In this document: piece after piece, positions 34,292-43,119 of the stretch | Layout of the letters: each line of letters opens with the position of its first letter | Position numbering within the stretch: the first letter of the stretch is position 1 | Assembly (NCBI RefSeq): GCF_001428075.1 | Contig: NZ_LMSI01000001.1 | Location: 287,512-351,511, forward strand | Length of the DNA: 64,000 nt | Source of the DNA: Arthrobacter sp. Soil764 | Lineage (GTDB): Bacteria; Actinomycetota; Actinomycetes; Actinomycetales; Micrococcaceae | Reading direction: 5' to 3' | Position numbers and translations under genes: made by a program | The notes under the pieces: generated by a model | Database searches by the model: none | Seen by the model: the letters and a program-made list of their open reading frames with translations, nothing else | What the model was told of the DNA's origin: nothing

Positions 34292-35578
34292 TCAGAGTCG
34301 GGAGACGGTGTTGGAAGCTGCCAGCTTGCCCCGCGTGTCCAAGATTGTACAGCCCGACCTCTCGATCGAGGCAACGTCGGTGGCGTCATGGTGTTGTAGG
34401 AGAACCACGAGGTCTGCAGCCTCGGGAACTATTTTTTCGACGGAAACGAACGGCAAAGTGGCACCCTCATTCAACGGGTCCCACTCGCTGTAATAGGGGT
34501 CGTTGAATGAAACTTGTGCTCCAAGTGATGAAAGCCGTCTTGCGATTTCACGAGCTGGCGATTCGCGTTTATCGGAGATATTCGCCTTGTATGTGATGCC
34601 AATTAGCACTACAGAGGCACCATTGACCGCGAGTTTTTTTTCATTGAGTTTTTCTTGAACTCGCGAAACCACGTACTGCGGCATTGAATTATTCACCTCT
34701 TGGGCGAGCTCAACTAGTCTAAAAGGATACCCTAATTTAGCGTTTACCGTATACGAAAGATAGCTAGGGTCGATCGGGATGCAGTGTCCACCAATGCCTG
34801 GACCAGGATAGAAAGCTTGGAATCCAAAGGGTTTTGTGGCGGCGCCTCGGATTACTTCCCAAATGTCTATTTCAAGTTCATGGCAATAGCGTGCCAGTTC
34901 ATTCACCAGAGCAATGTTAAGTTGGCGGTAAGTGTTTTCGAGCAGCTTGCTTAACTCCGCCTCTTTGACGCCGCTGACCGGGACAACTACGTCCACCAAG
35001 GACTGGTACAGGGTCACACCCCTGTCTCGGCATTTGGAAGTTACACCTCCTACAACTTTTGGAGTATTCTGCAGCGTGTACTTCGTGTTCCCTGGGTCTA
35101 TGCGCTCGGGGGAAAACACAAGAAATACCGTTTCCCCCACTACGAATCCTTGGTCCTCCAGTAGCGGAAGCAGTATCTCCTCCGTCGTGCCGGGTGAGGT
35201 CGTTGATTCGAGGGAAACCAAAGTACCTGGAGAAATGTTTTTAGCCACGGCTACCGAAGCAGACCTGACAGCCGCTAAGTCTGGAGAGCCATCTTCTGAC
35301 AGCGGAGTAGGCACGCAGATGATGACGTTCTTAGCTAAGTTGAGAATACGGTCGTCGGTACTTGCCTCGAAGCCCTGATCCACCATCTGCTGAACGGCCG
35401 AGTCAGAGATGTCGTCTACGTGCGATTTACCGGAATTCAGCAGTGCTACGGTTTCGCTGCTCTTGTCGAGGCCAGCTACCCGAAGCCCCTGACTAGCTGC
35501 TCGTTGTGCCAGCGGTAATCCAACGTAACCGAGTCCGATGACAACCACGTCTACTTTGTGGTTTTGCCCTGTCTTCAC
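34292..35578 (-). CDS. UDP-N-acetyl-hexosamine 6-dehydrogenase (WbpA/WecC type)
   Basis: Four-electron oxidation of a UDP-hexosamine to the uronic acid. 428 residues from the GTG at 35578, chosen for its AGGGGGG ribosome-binding site; upstream ATGs lack one. N-terminal Rossmann fold (VDVVVIGLGYVGLPLAQRAASQGLRVAGLD), VPTPLSEDGSPDL, the SPGTTEE segment, and the catalytic Cys in PGPGIGGHCIPIDP; C-terminal UDP-binding domain (GITYKANISDKRESPAREIARRL). The GGHCIPIDP context is typical of the N-acetyl-glucosamine/mannosamine branch, not of UDP-glucose dehydrogenase. Supplies an acidic sugar for the polysaccharide. Confidence 0.92.
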   Translation of the reverse strand: MKTGQNHKVDVVVIGLGYVGLPLAQRAASQGLRVAGLDKSSETVALLNSGKSHVDDISDSAVQQMVDQGFEASTDDRILNLAKNVIICVPTPLSEDGSPDLAAVRSASVAVAKNISPGTLVSLESTTSPGTTEEILLPLLEDQGFVVGETVFLVFSPERIDPGNTKYTLQNTPKVVGGVTSKCRDRGVTLYQSLVDVVVPVSGVKEAELSKLLENTYRQLNIALVNELARYCHELEIDIWEVIRGAATKPFGFQAFYPGPGIGGHCIPIDPSYLSYTVNAKLGYPFRLVELAQEVNNSMPQYVVSRVQEKLNEKKLAVNGASVVLIGITYKANISDKRESPAREIARRLSSLGAQVSFNDPYYSEWDPLNEGATLPFVSVEKIVPEAADLVVLLQHHDATDVASIERSGCTILDTRGKLAASNTVSRL

Positions 35579-36706
35579 GCAGTGCCCCCCTAATTTGATC
35601 ATCAATATTGAAGCGTGCTCCTTAACGGAATGGGATTCTTGAGAAAGCACGACCGCCAGTATATGGGTTGCCCAGGGAGCCGCTGAAGTCTGAGTCGACG
35701 GTAGTTAGCGTCGAGTAGGGACTGCCCTGACTTTTGCTGACTCACGGCATTGTGCCTCTTTGGCGCTCTGTTTTTCGTATCCGTTGACCGGGAGTTTCCC
35801 AAGTGTCTCTTGGCCCTGACCACGGCGGGCTTCGGGAAGTTGATAGATGTTGTGATCGCCAGCCAAAGTTCCCTGCCGTTCTGGACCACCTTCTGACGGT
35901 CCTGGACGTTCTTCTGCAGGAGCGAGGAGAACGATGTCGAGGGCGGCGCCATAGGTATGATTCTCTGGTTGATCCTGCTGTGGGTCATTTGTAAGGCTGT
36001 CGACAGCCACGCTGAGGTCGGTGCTATAGCGTGTCTCCATCGTGGGATTGTTCCGGCGGGTCTGACGGGGTCTGCAATTAAGGCATGCCAATTACGTATT
36101 TGATATTCATGGTTGCAGAGCTTGTGCCCAACATGCGCAGAGAAATCCACGTCTGACAGCGGAGCCGAGAAGCGCGCTCTTGCCTTATACCACTGAGTCG
36201 CGACTAGTTACGGGGAGCTAGTCACCGGGCTGAGGAAGACTTTGAAGTTTTGTTGCTCCGGGGCGGGGCGGGGCGGCCGGTCCACCGGAGGGGAACTCTG
36301 GAGACGCACGGTCCGGGCCCCTCTAGGTGATGATCATATTCCGCGAGGACTGGCACTGCGGGTTCAACTTTCCCAATACAAGGTGGGCATCCAGTGCAAT
36401 GCATCCGACCACCTAGCTGCTGCAAGCCATGAGCGTAACGCACACCACCAAGGGCCGCGGCGAGGAGATCGGAGTCCTGGCCATATGCGGTGACGGCGCC
36501 ACCAGCCAGGTAGATTCAGAGAAGCTTTCAAGTTCGCCGCCGTCTTCTGCCGTTACCTTCTTCGAACAAAACGACTGTGATCTCGGTGCCGCTGGCACGG
36601 CAGTCCGTTGCGACGTGACCGTCGTCAGGGATCCGCGTCGGGCTGGATAGGTACAATCGGTCACCTAGACGAATGCAGGCTGCTTTGCCGGAGGTACGGA
36701 GAAACG
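35579..36706. other. Gene-poor 1.1-kb interval in the polysaccharide locus
   Basis: Two overlapping minus-strand frames (about 35602-36150 and 35705-36091) and several shorter ones are open, but none has a ribosome-binding site, family resemblance or sustained codon bias. A G-rich run with three GGGGC units lies near 36257, and inverted ACTAGT/CTAGTC-type elements near 36200. I see no supported gene. The interval may contain decayed genes. Confidence 0.5.
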
Positions 36707-37534
36707 ATGTCGGAATGGCGTGAAGTCGGCACGGACAATTATGTACTGGTTACTGAAGGATCTCTGCTGAATACGGGCATTGTCGTCGGGTCCGAGCGGG
36801 CCATGGTCATCGACACGGGCTGTGGTCCCCGTCAGGGAGGCGAGATCCTTGAGGCAGTCCGTAGGAGAACACATCTCCCCCTCGTGGTAGTCAACACGCA
36901 TGCGCACTACGACCACTTCTTCGGAAACGCCGCGTTTGCCGAAGCTGGCGTCACAGAGTTCTGGAGCCACCAGAACTGCGCCACCGAAATAGACCAGCGT
37001 GGGAACCTGCAGCGCCGGTACGTAGGGACGCTCGAACCTGAGATGTTCACCGCTGAAGGCGAGAACGTGGAACTCGTTGTTCCCAACGCCATAGTTAAGG
37101 ATCAGCCCGTCCTGGTCGACCTCGGTGGCTTGACTGCAACCCTCTTCTACCTTGGCCGCGGCCACACCGACGGGGACCTTCTGGTTGGCACGCCGACCAC
37201 TCTTTACGTGGGCGACCTTGTGGAACAGGGCGCTTATCCCTCCTTCGAGGACTCCTATCCGGAGGAGTGGGCCGATGTGCTCCGGCACATCTCTGCACTG
37301 CGTCACCGCTACGAGTTCCTCATACCAGGACACGGAAAGCCTTGCAGCGACCAGTTCGTCAAGACGATGGCTAACACCATGACTACCGCTGTTCGCCAGG
37401 CCCGCCAATCCATCCGGGATACCCCTAATGACGCCACTAAGGCCATTCCCGTGCTGCCATATGGGCCTGAGCAGTCCCGCTGGTTCATCAAACGGCTGCA
37501 GGAGACCCGACGCAATCCCCAGGAAACGCCGTAA
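36707..37534 (+). CDS. Metallo-beta-lactamase-fold hydrolase
   Basis: 275 residues from the ATG at 36707 (GGAG six bases upstream). Metal ligands of the fold are complete: NTHAHYDHFFGN (HxHxDH, about residue 63), a third His in GRGHTDGDL, Asp in YVGDLVEQGAYPS and the last His in IPGHGKP. This pattern is of the glyoxalase II/general MBL type. N-terminal strand region: YVLVTEGSLLNTGIVVGSERAMVIDTGCGP. Substrate cannot be predicted: lactonase, glyoxalase II-like or phosphorylcholine-like enzymes share it. Stands alone between gene-poor stretches. Confidence 0.88.
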   Translation: MSEWREVGTDNYVLVTEGSLLNTGIVVGSERAMVIDTGCGPRQGGEILEAVRRRTHLPLVVVNTHAHYDHFFGNAAFAEAGVTEFWSHQNCATEIDQRGNLQRRYVGTLEPEMFTAEGENVELVVPNAIVKDQPVLVDLGGLTATLFYLGRGHTDGDLLVGTPTTLYVGDLVEQGAYPSFEDSYPEEWADVLRHISALRHRYEFLIPGHGKPCSDQFVKTMANTMTTAVRQARQSIRDTPNDATKAIPVLPYGPEQSRWFIKRLQETRRNPQETP

Positions 37535-37776
37535 CAATACGCCTTTCTTGACGAAACCTTGAGCTTTGGTCCCTGGGCGCCTCGATAGGGGGCCGATGGT
37601 GTCGGCCGCCCGGGCAGGAATGCTGAAGGTGAAATCTAAGCCTACTTCTCATTGTTTATTGGCTGCCTTGGTGGTTACAACAGGCTGGTCGCACTTACTC
37701 CCACCCGAACTCAGGGGACTAGAGGCTTAGGTCCCGCTTTTCGACGTGACTTGTCAATCGATAGGTCGCGTGATTA

Positions 37777-37804
37777 GGTCAAGGCGATGGGGATCACCTT
37801 GACC
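37777..37804 (+). promoter_or_regulatory. Inverted repeat upstream of the microprotein genes
   Basis: GGTCAAGG (37777-37784) and CCTTGACC (37797-37804) form an 8-bp inverted repeat that extends inward by GAT/ATC. It ends 13 bases before the GTG start at 37818 and just before its GGAGG ribosome-binding site. An operator or a translation-controlling stem-loop are both possible. Confidence 0.45.
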
Positions 37805-37817
37805 AATGGAGGCTATT

Positions 37818-37964
37818 GTGGCTTTTTCGGACTACGCCCTGGCGCTGAGCGCTTTGCTGGGCACCTTGCTGGTTCCCTTCGCTGTCCTGTACCAGATGCT
37901 GCGGCTCAAGCGCCGCGCACTCAGGATCCCCGTCCGGCCCGCACCCCGAGGTAACCACCGCTGA
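37818..37964 (+). CDS. 48-residue membrane microprotein
   Basis: Too short for most gene callers but well supported: GTG start at 37818 with a perfect GGAGG five bases upstream. One membrane segment (about 7-27, LALSALLGTLLVPFAVLYQML) followed by a basic, Pro-rich tail (LKRRALRIPVRPAPRGNHR), so cytoplasmic tail by the positive-inside rule. The next microprotein starts two bases after its stop. The family is not recognised. It may be part of an envelope or secretion-linked unit with the EspI-like ATPase gene downstream. Confidence 0.65.
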   Translation: MAFSDYALALSALLGTLLVPFAVLYQMLRLKRRALRIPVRPAPRGNHR

Positions 37965-37966
37965 CC

Positions 37967-38086
37967 ATGCCGTACGTCGACATCAACCCCCACAAAGGCC
38001 GTCCCAAGTGGGTGGGCTACACCATTCTTGCCGTTCTCCTGGTGCTCACCGCAGCCGTGGTGTCAGCGGCACTCATCCACCACTGA
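37967..38086 (+). CDS. 39-residue membrane microprotein
   Basis: ATG at 37967, two bases after the previous stop, so translation is probably coupled. A short polar head with Lys and His (MPYVDINPHKGRPK), then one membrane segment (about 16-36, VGYTILAVLLVLTAAVVSAAL) and a terminal IHH. The tight pairing of two different one-TM microproteins suggests a small membrane complex. No known family. Confidence 0.6.
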   Translation: MPYVDINPHKGRPKWVGYTILAVLLVLTAAVVSAALIHH

Positions 38087-38183
38087 CCAGCGGATACGGG
38101 GCAGGAGCTCCTATCTGACCCCCTAGACTTACTGATTGAACCAGTGCCGCAGAACCGTTTGCCGAAACGTCCGGGGGACAGAT

Positions 38184-39587
38184 ATGCCAGATCCGGCGGA
38201 TCAGAATGCAGGCGCCCAAGCAGAGGATGCAGGGCAGCCGCAGCTGCGCCGACGCCGCGACCTACGTCGTGCCGACGGCTCAGTTCAGGATGCCTGGACA
38301 GGAACCATGCCAGCAGTAACCCCTTCCCCTTCCAGTTCAAACGACGCCGGGAAGCCGGCTACGCGCCGCACGTCCTGGGCCGAGGCGGCTGCGGCAGCCG
38401 ACGCCAGCAGGCCGACCCGTGGACCATCACCTGCACCCGTCGCTGATGAACAACCGGCGCCACCCGCCAGGCAGCCTGCAGCCGATCCCGAGGCACCGAC
38501 CGCCTCAGTGCCTTCCGCCGTGCCGTCCTCTGGACCCGCGGCTGCTCCGGGCGAGGTGGCGACTGAAGCTGCCGAACCTCTGTCGGACGCTCCCACCGAG
38601 GCGCCGTCCTTCCGCCGCAGCCGACCCACTGTTGCGGACGCCATCGCCGAGAGCCCGATGCCGGACTTCATCAGCTCGCCGGGCCTGTTCGTCAAGGAGC
38701 AGAAGCCCCGTCCCAGGGGTGGCATCCGTGGTGCGCTGTACAACCTCACCGGGGGCGCTTGGAACATGGGTCCTGGACCCAAGCAACGCCAGGAGGACGA
38801 GCTGGCCCGCCGGATCTCGCGCCAGCTCCAAGGCAGCTACAACACCGCGATCCTGAGCCTCAAGGGCGGGATCGGCAAGACGTCCACCACCGTGGGCGTG
38901 GGCCTGACCCTCGCTGAATTCCGCGGGGATGCTCCGTGTGCCATCGACGCCAACCCGGACTCGGGAGACCTGGTGGAGCGCGCCTTGGGCGAGGGCATCT
39001 ACCAGCAGGCCAGCCCGAGGACCATTACCGACCTGCTGGAAAACATCGAGTCCATCGACTCCCTGACGGCGCTGGCCCGGTACATGCACCACGCCGGCCG
39101 GCTGCACCTGATAGCGGGGGAGCAGGACCCGGAGGTCTCGGATTCACTGACGGCCGAGGAGTACCTCCGGATCCGCAAGCTCATCTCCAGCTACTACTCG
39201 GTGGCGCTGACCGACTGTGGCACCGGCGTGACCCACAACGCCATGAGCGGGATCCTGCAGTCGGCCGACAACCTGGTCATTGCCGCCGGCTATGCGGTGT
39301 CGGGCGCCAAGCGGGCCCGCAGCACCCTGCACTGGCTGGCCAGCCACGGCTACGAGGAGTTAGCCCGGAACGCCATTGTGGTGATTACCGACAAGGACGA
39401 GGTGTCCTCCCGGGTGGACAAGGATGCCATCGAGGAGCACCTGGCCGGGATCTGCCGCGAACTCATCGCGGTTCCGCACGACCGTGGCGTGGCTGACGGC
39501 GACCTAGTGACTCTGGACGTTTTGAAGCCGGAGACGCGGCGGGCTTACAAGGAGATTGCTGCCGCCATCGTGGACGGGTATCAGTAA
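38184..39587 (+). CDS. MinD/ParA-like ATPase, EspI family (T7SS-associated type)
   Basis: 467 residues from the ATG at 38184 (GGGGGAC upstream; an upstream TTG frame is less likely). The first 155 residues are Pro/Ala/Ser-rich and disordered. Then comes the segment RGGIRGALYNLTGGAWNMGPGPK, characteristic of the EspI-like proteins of actinobacterial ESX/type VII secretion regions, and a MinD-type ATPase with deviant Walker A LSLKGGIGKTST (about 224-235), DANPDSGDL, TDCGTG and an NLVIAAGYAVSGAKRA section. No ESX core gene is present here, so it is an orphan. The two microproteins just upstream are candidate partners. Confidence 0.8.
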   Translation: MPDPADQNAGAQAEDAGQPQLRRRRDLRRADGSVQDAWTGTMPAVTPSPSSSNDAGKPATRRTSWAEAAAAADASRPTRGPSPAPVADEQPAPPARQPAADPEAPTASVPSAVPSSGPAAAPGEVATEAAEPLSDAPTEAPSFRRSRPTVADAIAESPMPDFISSPGLFVKEQKPRPRGGIRGALYNLTGGAWNMGPGPKQRQEDELARRISRQLQGSYNTAILSLKGGIGKTSTTVGVGLTLAEFRGDAPCAIDANPDSGDLVERALGEGIYQQASPRTITDLLENIESIDSLTALARYMHHAGRLHLIAGEQDPEVSDSLTAEEYLRIRKLISSYYSVALTDCGTGVTHNAMSGILQSADNLVIAAGYAVSGAKRARSTLHWLASHGYEELARNAIVVITDKDEVSSRVDKDAIEEHLAGICRELIAVPHDRGVADGDLVTLDVLKPETRRAYKEIAAAIVDGYQ

Positions 39588-39710
39588 CCGCACGGAGTAG
39601 ATTTCTCCTCTCTCTCCAACAGTTGCAGAACCGAACTTAACCGGTCGATAGAAGCCCTATACAGGCCGAAGAATAGCGCCTACTCGCTGGTCTGATATCT
39701 GAGGGATTCT

Positions 39711-40487
39711 TTGTCGCTGTTTCTTGAACGAGTCGTGCCCAATTCGCTGCGGCGCAAGAAGACCGCCAGCACCCCGACCAGGAAGAAGTTCCGCCCAGAC
39801 ATCCAAGGTCTCGGGACATTCGCCGTCGTGGCTGTGATCCTGGACCACCTTATCGGCTGGCCTTCGGGAGGGTTCGTCGGAGTGGACATCTTCTTCGTGA
39901 TTTCAGGGTTCCTAATCACGGGCATTCTGCTGCGCGAGCAGGAGCGGACGGGACCATCTCGTTTCTCGGGTTTTACAGGCGTCGGGCCAAACGAATCCTT
40001 CCGGCTTCCGTTCTCGTCCTGACAGTTACACTTGCGGCAGCATTCCTCGTCTTCGGGTGGGCGCGATTCGTAGCCACAGCGTGGGACGCCTTAGCTGCTG
40101 CAGTATTCGCCGGCAACTGGCGCTTCGCAACACTGGGCACCGACTATTTTCAGGCTGACGGTCCGGTCTACAGCACTACTGGTCACTTGCGGTTGAGGAA
40201 CAGTTCTACTTCGTGTGGCCGTGAGCGATGCTCCTGGTGTTCGGCCTCGTTGGCAAAATGGGGCGCCCCGGCGCAGCGCGCCAGGGGGCTGGCATTGCCA
40301 TCAGTGGTTCGGTTATCAGAGGAGCTGTCCCAGCTTTGCTGGCAAGGTTCCCATGAAGCATGACCGAATGCACATGTCCCCCGCCTATCAGACGGTGATC
40401 GCCCCTGCGTTCCGGGAAATGATGGAAGGCAGGGGCTTTGTGATCCTAGACAGCCGTGTCTTATTAACCGCGACTAGTCGCGGTTAG
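39711..40487 (+). pseudogene. Decayed acyltransferase-3/SGNH (OafA-like) gene
   Basis: N-terminus intact: TTG at 39711 with GAGGG, then [51 protein letters not shown], typical of acyltransferase family 3. After about base 39950 the frame shifts by one ([24 protein letters not shown] continues to about 40165), then shifts again to the conserved HYWSLAVEEQFYFVWP, ended by a TGA at 40222-40224. The remaining membrane part is largely deleted, and the frame that ends at 40487 keeps only a C-terminal SGNH-like tail (DRMHMSPAYQTVIAPAFREMMEGRG). At least two frameshifts, a stop and a deletion: not functional. Intact relatives O-acetylate envelope glycans. Confidence 0.85.
40465..40486. repeat. Perfect 22-bp palindrome
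   Basis: TAACCGCGACT (40465-40475) is followed directly by its exact complement, AGTCGCGGTTA (40476-40486), without any spacer. It coincides with the end of the acyltransferase remnant. Possible uses are a protein-binding site, a rearrangement junction or a terminator-like cruciform. Confidence 0.85.
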
Positions 40488-41006
40488 TTCGCAGGGGTGC
40501 CACGCCCTTCCAGAACGCCTATTCCAGCGTGCAAGGAGACAGGGTGAGTGTTCCGCCTGCCGTGCATGAACCGAAGATGCGGAGGAACGAGTCACCGAAC
40601 ATGGGCGGCCTAAACTTCCACGGCATCCACGGTCCGGCCTGTAGCTGCGTTGACGTGTTCGCTGTTGAGATGGTCCCGAATACGGGGAACGACCGGCCCT
40701 GCTGGACTTCACTAACGGCAAGCGAACCCGTGCCCGCCGTTACCGACATCCTCGACCGGAGCCGCACGAACACCAACCGGCCCTGAACCTCGGATGGCGT
40801 CACAGTGGACTGAACACCGGTGATGGTCGACGCCTGCCGCTGAGGTGGTTGCGTTATTTATGGATGCGATGGGCTTGATAGTCGTAATCCCTGGGCGGTT
40901 GTCGCTGCAGGACTAGTGGGTTCGTTGTTTAGGTCTACTGGACCAATCGTGTAGTGATGCGTATGCGGCACCTCGTAGAGGTCGTGCCGTCAGATAGCCT
41001 TGACTG
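40488..41006. other. Interval without a supported gene
   Basis: A minus-strand frame at 40519-40803 (94 residues, beta-like with one Cys pair, SFPVFGTISTANTSTQLQAGPW) has some protein-like composition but no ribosome-binding site and could be the tail of a decayed secreted protein. A stem-loop, CGGCAC near 40966 with GTGCCG near 40991, lies just before the Wzy-like gene. Confidence 0.4.
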
Positions 41007-42416
41007 ATGCACAAGTGGGGGATTGCGGCCGTTGCCGCTGCGGTGACGGCGGGGCTGGTTGTTGTGGCGGTTCTGGCGTCTAGTGGTACGCCGATGCTCG
41101 GGGCCGGTCTCCTTGCCGCGATTCTTGGCTTGATGTGGCTGGTGTGGCCGCGCAAGGAGGGGGCGATTCCCCGCCGGTATGTTGTGTTCCTGAGCGCGTT
41201 TGCGTTCTCGTCAGTGCTGCCGCAGAGCGTCGGCCTGCCCTTACAAATCGTTGCCCTTGTCGGGGCGTTCCTTGAGTGGCTTTGCACGCCTGCTGCTGAG
41301 CGCCGGGGCAACGGCGTAGTCCTAACGGCCGGTCTGTTCATCGGTTTCTGGGCTTTGCTGATGTTCCACCCGAACGTACCTGACATTTCCACCGGCCTGC
41401 TGGGCTTCCGCAAGACCGCACTGGCTGTTGCCGGTGTTGTGTTTGGGTGTGCTATCCGTGAGCGCCTGCGCGTGCCGGTGGAGCGTCTTGTGATCAACCT
41501 CGTCACTTCCGTCCTCGGGTTGTCCATCGTTGGCCACCTCTGGATACCGGCCATCAACAAACTCTTTCCCAAGAACGACGCTGACATGTACACGGGGCTC
41601 TACGGCGGCGAGGTCCGGATGCAGGGCCTGTTTGCCGGCCCGTTCCACGCCGCCATTGCCGGGGTGTTCCTGATCGGCTGGGCGATTGTCCGCTGGCGTT
41701 CGTCCCGCGTCTTGCCCAAGGTGGTACTCGTCGTGGGCGCGCTGGGGATGTACCTGACTCTGGTCCGGACCGCCTACATAGCCGTGGCCTTGGTGGTTGC
41801 GGCGCTGGTGATCCTCGCGTCATCGTTCGTGTCATTCATGAAACGGCTCGGTATAGTGTCCGGGCTGGCTCTTGTAGCGCTGATGTTCGTGGAAGCCTTC
41901 GGCGGCGGGAAAGTGCTCACAGTTATTGAGTCCATTGGTAACTTCGCCACCGATGGCAGGTTCTTGAACCGGCTACCCGAGTACGCTCTGGGCTTCAAAA
42001 TGTTTGGCGAGTCCCAGCTGGTTGGCAAGGGTGCTGGGTCTGCTGGTGACACGCTTGGCCCGGCATTCGGCGCTCACGAACACGTCACCCCGCACAACCT
42101 GCTCCTGAAGATCCTCGTTGAGGGCGGTGCTATCGGGATGAGCCTGTGGCTGCTGCTCATTATGGTTCTGTGGCACGCGCTGGATACCCGCACGCCGCCA
42201 GGTTCGTTGGCTGTCGTGTCCGTGTTGGGCATGTTCGGCCTTGGCCTCACCGGGTCTGCTATTGAGGCACTGCCGGTGACCTACTTGATCTTCATGGTTG
42301 CCGGGCTCGGCGTCCGGGCAGAGGGCGGGAGTGCTTCCAGCACCAGGGAGGAACTGGAAGCCCGCCCCTTGCCATTGCTAAATGGCCGGCGGGGATACCA
42401 CCTCAATAGTCGATGA
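41007..42416 (+). CDS. O-antigen ligase/polymerase-like membrane protein (Wzy/WaaL type)
   Basis: 469-residue integral membrane protein with about 11-12 membrane segments. The Wzy_C-type loop and motif are present late in the chain: RLPEYALGFKMFGESQLVGKGAGSAG, followed by THNLLL-type PHNLLLKILVEGGAIGM (about 365-382), as in O-antigen polymerases and ligases. It probably polymerises the repeat units made by the locus to the left, from which it is separated by 9 kb of other or decayed genes. GC content is higher than in the core glycosyltransferase genes, so it may have a different origin. No strong ribosome-binding site at the ATG. Confidence 0.82.
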   Translation: MHKWGIAAVAAAVTAGLVVVAVLASSGTPMLGAGLLAAILGLMWLVWPRKEGAIPRRYVVFLSAFAFSSVLPQSVGLPLQIVALVGAFLEWLCTPAAERRGNGVVLTAGLFIGFWALLMFHPNVPDISTGLLGFRKTALAVAGVVFGCAIRERLRVPVERLVINLVTSVLGLSIVGHLWIPAINKLFPKNDADMYTGLYGGEVRMQGLFAGPFHAAIAGVFLIGWAIVRWRSSRVLPKVVLVVGALGMYLTLVRTAYIAVALVVAALVILASSFVSFMKRLGIVSGLALVALMFVEAFGGGKVLTVIESIGNFATDGRFLNRLPEYALGFKMFGESQLVGKGAGSAGDTLGPAFGAHEHVTPHNLLLKILVEGGAIGMSLWLLLIMVLWHALDTRTPPGSLAVVSVLGMFGLGLTGSAIEALPVTYLIFMVAGLGVRAEGGSASSTREELEARPLPLLNGRRGYHLNSR

Positions 42417-42763
42417 TGCATAGATCGTGAACCCTGTCGTTCGAGTCGCGGCGCAGCCGTCTGAAACTCTGCGGGTTGAGTTCCTGGCTGCAACCCCGTG
42501 ACCGTCCATTCCTTCGTCGCCCCCCGGGACGGACCAGGGACGGCTCGGAGAAATTCAGCGAAGGGGCGTTCGCGGTCCCGTCAAAACTTTTCCGAGCATC
42601 GTCGCCGCGCCACCGTCCGCTTTGATGTCAAAACGGACGGTGATCTGGTGGATGGCTGCGGCGCTGTTGGATGTGAAGGTGACAGTCATCCCCGCCACGG
42701 TGGCCGATGTCGTAGAGCTGGCAACCGTATGGTTCGGGGGTTGCAATATCCGTCTGCACGCGC
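42417..42763. other. Interval with beta-like minus-strand frame, not a firm gene
   Basis: A minus-strand frame at 42555-42746 encodes a beta-rich stretch (TTSATVAGMTVTFTSNSAAAI, ITVRFDIKADGG) with no start signal. It may be a remnant of a secreted or surface protein. Nothing else is visible. Confidence 0.35.
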
Positions 42764-42907
42764 TTAAGGATCGGCGCTGCGCCGCAGACCTTCCTTGACA
42801 GCATCCCCGTAGGTGCGGATGGCAGCGCCGGATGCTGCCTCGTAGGCCACAGCCCCAGCGAAGTCAGCCTCGGCCCATGACGTTTGCGCCGACGCCGGGG
42901 TGCCCAA
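42764..42907 (-). pseudogene. 3'-terminal fragment of an unidentified gene
   Basis: On the minus strand a 47-codon stretch ends in TAA at 42764-42766 and reads like the soluble C-terminus of a real protein (SWAEADFAGAVAYEAASGAA, then IRTYGDAVKEGLRRSADP). The frame stops being protein-like exactly where the transporter fragment starts at 42908, so two gene pieces are joined there. The family is not recognised. Confidence 0.45.
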
Positions 42908-43042
42908 TGGGCTGCACCACGATCAGGGTGAAAACCGCAGGCTGGTGAGCTGGAGAAGGATCGCAGCGCCCAGCATCGCCGTCCTGGCCAGTCACACGGG
43001 TCTCCGCATCAGGGCAAGAAGGCGTCCGCTGCTCATGCTGCC
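42908..43042 (-). pseudogene. Fragment of a DMT/EamA transporter gene
   Basis: These 135 bases match 52885-53020, inside the intact transporter gene at 52265-53170, at about 88% with one single-base deletion, and in the same orientation. The deletion breaks the reading frame. It corresponds to residues about 50-95 of the transporter (the LHALMRKPVWLAG to LIVVQPIG region). It is a remnant that, with the intact gene, brackets a 9.8-kb block. Confidence 0.88.
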
Positions 43043-43074
43043 GATGTCCGGCAAAAAGGTCGGAGACGCCGAAT

Positions 43075-43103
43075 TGCCCGCCTATCTGGGTGATAGGCGG
43101 GCA
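43075..43103 (-). terminator. Terminator hairpin of the hydroxy-acid dehydrogenase operon
   Basis: TGCCCGCCTATC (43075-43086) and GATAGGCGGGCA (43092-43103) form a perfect 12-bp stem with a 5-base loop, 17 bases past the stop of the minus-strand gene. Confidence 0.8.
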
Positions 43104-43119
43104 GTTTGTAGTGCGGCTT

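Noticed and set aside
35602..36150. Two overlapping minus-strand frames of 128 and 182 codons
   Set aside because: No ribosome-binding site, no domain resemblance and low-complexity composition; left as a gene-poor interval.
36245..36275. G-rich run with repeated GGGGC near 36260 as a G-quadruplex element
   Set aside because: Short, unspaced and common in high-GC DNA; nothing links it to a gene start.
36429..36650. 73-codon plus-strand frame before the MBL gene
   Set aside because: No ribosome-binding site and no family features; it ends in Arg-rich shadow-like sequence.
42498..42767. 89-codon plus-strand frame
   Set aside because: Arg/Gly-rich shadow opposite a beta-like minus-strand remnant; no start signal.
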